Source of the DNA: Bacilli bacterium
GTDB taxonomy: Bacteria > Bacillota_I > Bacilli_A > RFN20 > CAG-826
Assembly (NCBI GenBank): GCA_016302065.1
Contig: JAEDOI010000004.1
Span: forward strand, 1-52,208
DNA: 52,208 nt
Direction: 5' to 3'
The notes beneath the pieces are model-generated. The model saw only the letters and a list, made by a program, of their open reading frames with translations, ran no database searches and was not told the DNA's origin. The translations under genes and the position numbers were made by a program. Positions 49,970 through 52,208 of the stretch are shown here, one piece after another (position 1 is the stretch's first letter; the number at the start of each line of letters is the position of its first letter).

Positions 49970-51226
49970 ATGGCAAATATTATTGATGATTTAAATTATA
50001 GAGGCTTAATCAAAGATTACTCTAATGAAGAAGAAATAAGAGAATTGTTATCTACACCTCAAACTATTTATTGTGGATTTGACCCAAGTGCCTCAAGTAT
50101 GCATATTGGAAATTTTGTTATGATTGCTACTTTAATGAGACTTCAAAGAGCTGGACATCGAATTATTGCAGTAGTTGGTGGTGGAACTGGAATGATTGGT
50201 GATCCAAGTGGTAAATCTAAAGAAAGAAATCTTCAAACTGAAGAAGGTGTAAAACAAAATACATTAGCAATAAAAGCTCAACTTGAGAGATTTTTAGATC
50301 TTTCTGACCCTAATAAAGGAATTTTATTAAATAACTATGATTGGTTAAGTAAAATTTCTCTTCTTGAATATCTTAGAGACTATGCCAAATATTTTAATAT
50401 TAATTATATGTTAGCTAAAGATATCATCTCTTCTAGATTAGAAGTTGGCATTTCATTAACTGAATTTACATATATGACTCTTCAATCAATTGACTTCTTA
50501 AAATTGCATCGAGATTACAATTGTAATATTCAAATTGGAGGAAGTGATCAATGGGGAAATTTAACTGCTGGATTAGATTTAATTAGAAAGTTAGATGGAG
50601 TTGACCAGCATGTTGGATGTATGACATCTCATCTTATTACAAGAAGTGATGGAAAGAAATTTGGAAAAAGTGAAGATGGAGCCCTTTTTCTTGATCCAAA
50701 ACTTACTTCTCCATATAAGTTATATCAATTCTTTTATAATCAAGGGGATGAAGATAGTGTTAAATATCTAAAAGTATTTACTTTCTTAACAAAAGAAGAA
50801 ATTACTGCTATTGAAAAAGATCATCTAGAACATTTAGGATCAAGAATTGCTCAAAAAGTTCTTGCTTATGAGGTTACAAAAATTATTCATGGAGAGAACA
50901 AAGCAATTGAAGCTAAAAATATAAGTGAAGCTTTATTTAAAGAAGAATTCTCTTCCTTAACAAAAGAAAATATTGAAGAACTATATTCTTCATATTCTTT
51001 AACTATTCATTCTGATTTAAAAGTAGAAGATTTATTAATCGAAATTAAAGCTGCAAGTAGTAAAAGAGAAGCTCGTGAATTTATTAAAAATAATGCCGTG
51101 AGCATCAATGGAAAAAAATATAATGATGCAAATTATGTTTTAAATGAACAAGATTACTTGTATTCTAAGTACTTAATTGTAAAAAGAGGTAAAAAGAATT
51201 ATTATTTAGTTAAGAAAGAGAGTTAA
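49970..51226 (+). CDS. tyrS: Tyrosyl-tRNA synthetase
   Basis: Class I synthetase of 418 residues. The HIGH-like motif is HIGN at 45-48, QIGGSDQWGNLTAGLDLI forms the Tyr-binding region, and the KMSKS-like KFGKS is at 230-234. The C-terminal S4 RNA-binding domain is present (KREAREFIKNNAVSINGKKY). No T-box leader precedes it: it follows apt by 8 bases with GGAG as ribosome site, so it appears to be driven from the ccpA/apt promoter. Confidence 0.97.
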   Translation: MANIIDDLNYRGLIKDYSNEEEIRELLSTPQTIYCGFDPSASSMHIGNFVMIATLMRLQRAGHRIIAVVGGGTGMIGDPSGKSKERNLQTEEGVKQNTLAIKAQLERFLDLSDPNKGILLNNYDWLSKISLLEYLRDYAKYFNINYMLAKDIISSRLEVGISLTEFTYMTLQSIDFLKLHRDYNCNIQIGGSDQWGNLTAGLDLIRKLDGVDQHVGCMTSHLITRSDGKKFGKSEDGALFLDPKLTSPYKLYQFFYNQGDEDSVKYLKVFTFLTKEEITAIEKDHLEHLGSRIAQKVLAYEVTKIIHGENKAIEAKNISEALFKEEFSSLTKENIEELYSSYSLTIHSDLKVEDLLIEIKAASSKREAREFIKNNAVSINGKKYNDANYVLNEQDYLYSKYLIVKRGKKNYYLVKKES

Positions 51227-51229
51227 TTA

Positions 51230-52144
51230 ATGGACATTTTATTAAAACTTCCAATTTTAGATATCTTTCTTCTTATTGGTTTAATTATTGGTCTATTTAC
51301 TGGACTTCATAATGGAGTAATAAGAAAATCATTTCGTCTTGGAGTTTTTGTTATTATAAGCGTAATTGCTTATTTTGCTCTTGTTCCATTCTTAACAGAT
51401 TTTGTTGAATATAACTTATTAGCTACATTTAACCTTACTGTTGAAATTCCTCTTATGGGATATACATTTATTTGCTATTCAATTCATGATATTGTTTTAA
51501 TTATGCAAAACTTAAATGTTGATTCTGCTTTACTTGCTAGTTTTTCACATAATATTTGTAAAGCTTTAACAGTTATTATTGTTTTAGCTTTAGTAGGAAT
51601 TTTAAGTGTCCCTATTACTTGGGTATTATTTGATTGTGTTATAGCAAGATTTATTAGTAAAAAAGATGAAAATGGAAAACGAATAAAATATCGTCCTAAG
51701 GCTATTTCTAGATTTTTTGGTTGTTTAGTTGGAATAATAGAATGGGCATTAATCGAATATATTTTAAGTCAATGTTATGGAGTTATAACTAGTGGTTTTA
51801 ATGAAGTATTAATTCCTCAATTAAATGATTCCTCTTCATCTTTATATTTTGTTATTACTCAATTAATGGGAGAATCTAGTATTAATATGATTTCTTCTGT
51901 TATTACTATTTTTAATAATTCGCTTAATCCTCAATGCAGCTATATTCTTAAATATTTATATCCATCAAATAGTGGTATTTGGATGTTTAAAGGTGTAAGT
52001 GTTTCATATTCTGAAGAAGGAGAATTAGTAACTAAAGAATGTTCTATTCAAGAATCTTTCTCCTCACTTTATAATCAAATTATTGAATCCATGAAAGAAG
52101 TTATTTCTAGTGGAAGTAGTGGAACAGAAGAGAGCATAGTTTAG
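51230..52144 (+). CDS. CvpA-like integral membrane protein
   Basis: 304 residues. The N-terminal part (ILDIFLLIGLIIGLFTGLHN followed by a second helix) resembles CvpA family proteins. Further helices lie around 110-140 and 165-185, with a basic loop between (KKDENGKRIKYRP). The C-terminal 100 residues are mostly polar, Ser/Glu-rich and end in SSGSSGTEES. Function in this family is poorly known. It starts 3 bases after tyrS and is the last gene of the run, followed by a terminator. Confidence 0.6.
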   Translation: MDILLKLPILDIFLLIGLIIGLFTGLHNGVIRKSFRLGVFVIISVIAYFALVPFLTDFVEYNLLATFNLTVEIPLMGYTFICYSIHDIVLIMQNLNVDSALLASFSHNICKALTVIIVLALVGILSVPITWVLFDCVIARFISKKDENGKRIKYRPKAISRFFGCLVGIIEWALIEYILSQCYGVITSGFNEVLIPQLNDSSSSLYFVITQLMGESSINMISSVITIFNNSLNPQCSYILKYLYPSNSGIWMFKGVSVSYSEEGELVTKECSIQESFSSLYNQIIESMKEVISSGSSGTEESIV

Positions 52145-52170
52145 TAATTTAAAATTAATGATAATTTAAT

Positions 52171-52201
52171 AAAAGTCTATCAAAATTATGATAGACTTTT
52201 T
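52171..52201 (+). terminator. Intrinsic terminator
   Basis: A perfect 12-bp stem AAAAGTCTATCA / TGATAGACTTTT with loop AAATTA, ending in a T run, follows the CvpA-like gene by about 25 bases and closes the ccpA-apt-tyrS run. Confidence 0.9.
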
Positions 52202-52208
52202 AAAAAGG

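Noticed and set aside
1..52208. UGA read as tryptophan, as in Mycoplasma
   Set aside because: Several genes end at TGA with downstream genes overlapping at ATGA, and conserved tryptophans are all encoded by TGG.
1..52208. CRISPR arrays, transposons, prophage or tRNA/rRNA genes
   Set aside because: I looked for regularly spaced repeats, transposase or integrase motifs and cloverleaf or rRNA segments and saw none; gaps are too small for most of these.

Overview
The window is AT-rich, densely packed bacterial chromosome with short intergenic gaps and many start/stop overlaps (TAATG, ATGA). TGA is used as a stop (for example in the pyrophosphatase, PrpC and PepV genes) and tryptophan is read from TGG, so the standard bacterial code applies and this is not a UGA=Trp mollicute. 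Gene content points to a small-genome, low-GC, anaerobic Firmicutes/Bacilli lineage (Erysipelotrichia, RF39 or Acholeplasma-like gut bacteria). The signs are superoxide reductase and flavodiiron protein instead of catalase or SOD, AddAB, a T-box leader, PrkC/PrpC, ECF vitamin transporters, a Na+-type ATP synthase c subunit and a mycoplasma-like lipoprotein b subunit. The lineage is an inference. I saw no rRNA, tRNA, CRISPR, IS or phage genes, and no gene-free stretch longer than 300 bases.

Layout. (1) 1-2066, minus strand: superoxide reductase, a small PII-like protein and a CPA2 cation/H+ antiporter that runs off the left edge. (2) 2197-16585, plus strand: one long run with a flavodiiron protein fused to flavin reductase and rubredoxin, a MazG-type pyrophosphohydrolase, a glycerol-3-phosphate oxidation set (GlpA-like, GlpB-like, DUF1667), a DUF2974 hydrolase, glycerol kinase, AddB, AddA and a DUF5677 protein, closed by a bidirectional terminator near 16633. 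(3) 16652-18310, minus: nucleoside kinase. (4) 18486-28052, plus: MscS channel, AtpI-like protein, the complete F1Fo ATP synthase (a, c, b, delta, alpha, gamma, beta, epsilon), an ATP-grasp ligase and inorganic pyrophosphatase. (5) 28030-30244, minus: a choline-kinase-like phosphotransferase and a short RqcH. (6) 30305-38915, plus: a reduced version of the conserved Firmicutes gmk-priA-rsmB-rlmN-prpC-prkC-rpe cluster, with a Cys-rich protein inserted, a degenerate RsmB and a PrkC without PASTA domains. (7) 38912-39881, minus: ECF S component and DUF523 protein. (8) 39938-41313, plus: YgjP-like peptidase and SpoU-type methyltransferase. (9) 41337-48154, plus: T-box, leuS, coaX with a PanT-like ECF S component, pepV, trmB, ytpR. 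(10) 48241-52144, plus: CcpA-like regulator, apt, tyrS and a CvpA-like membrane protein, closed by a terminator at 52171.

How it fits together: the left side handles oxygen and superoxide and burns glycerol through soluble flavoproteins. The centre couples ATP synthesis or hydrolysis, probably to Na+. The right side is translation, cofactor uptake and housekeeping. The most interesting points are the two-carboxylate c subunit, the lipoprotein b subunit, the RsmB pseudoenzyme, the Cys-rich tail protein with an operator-like promoter, and several promoters whose predicted start site falls on the ATG (leaderless mRNAs).
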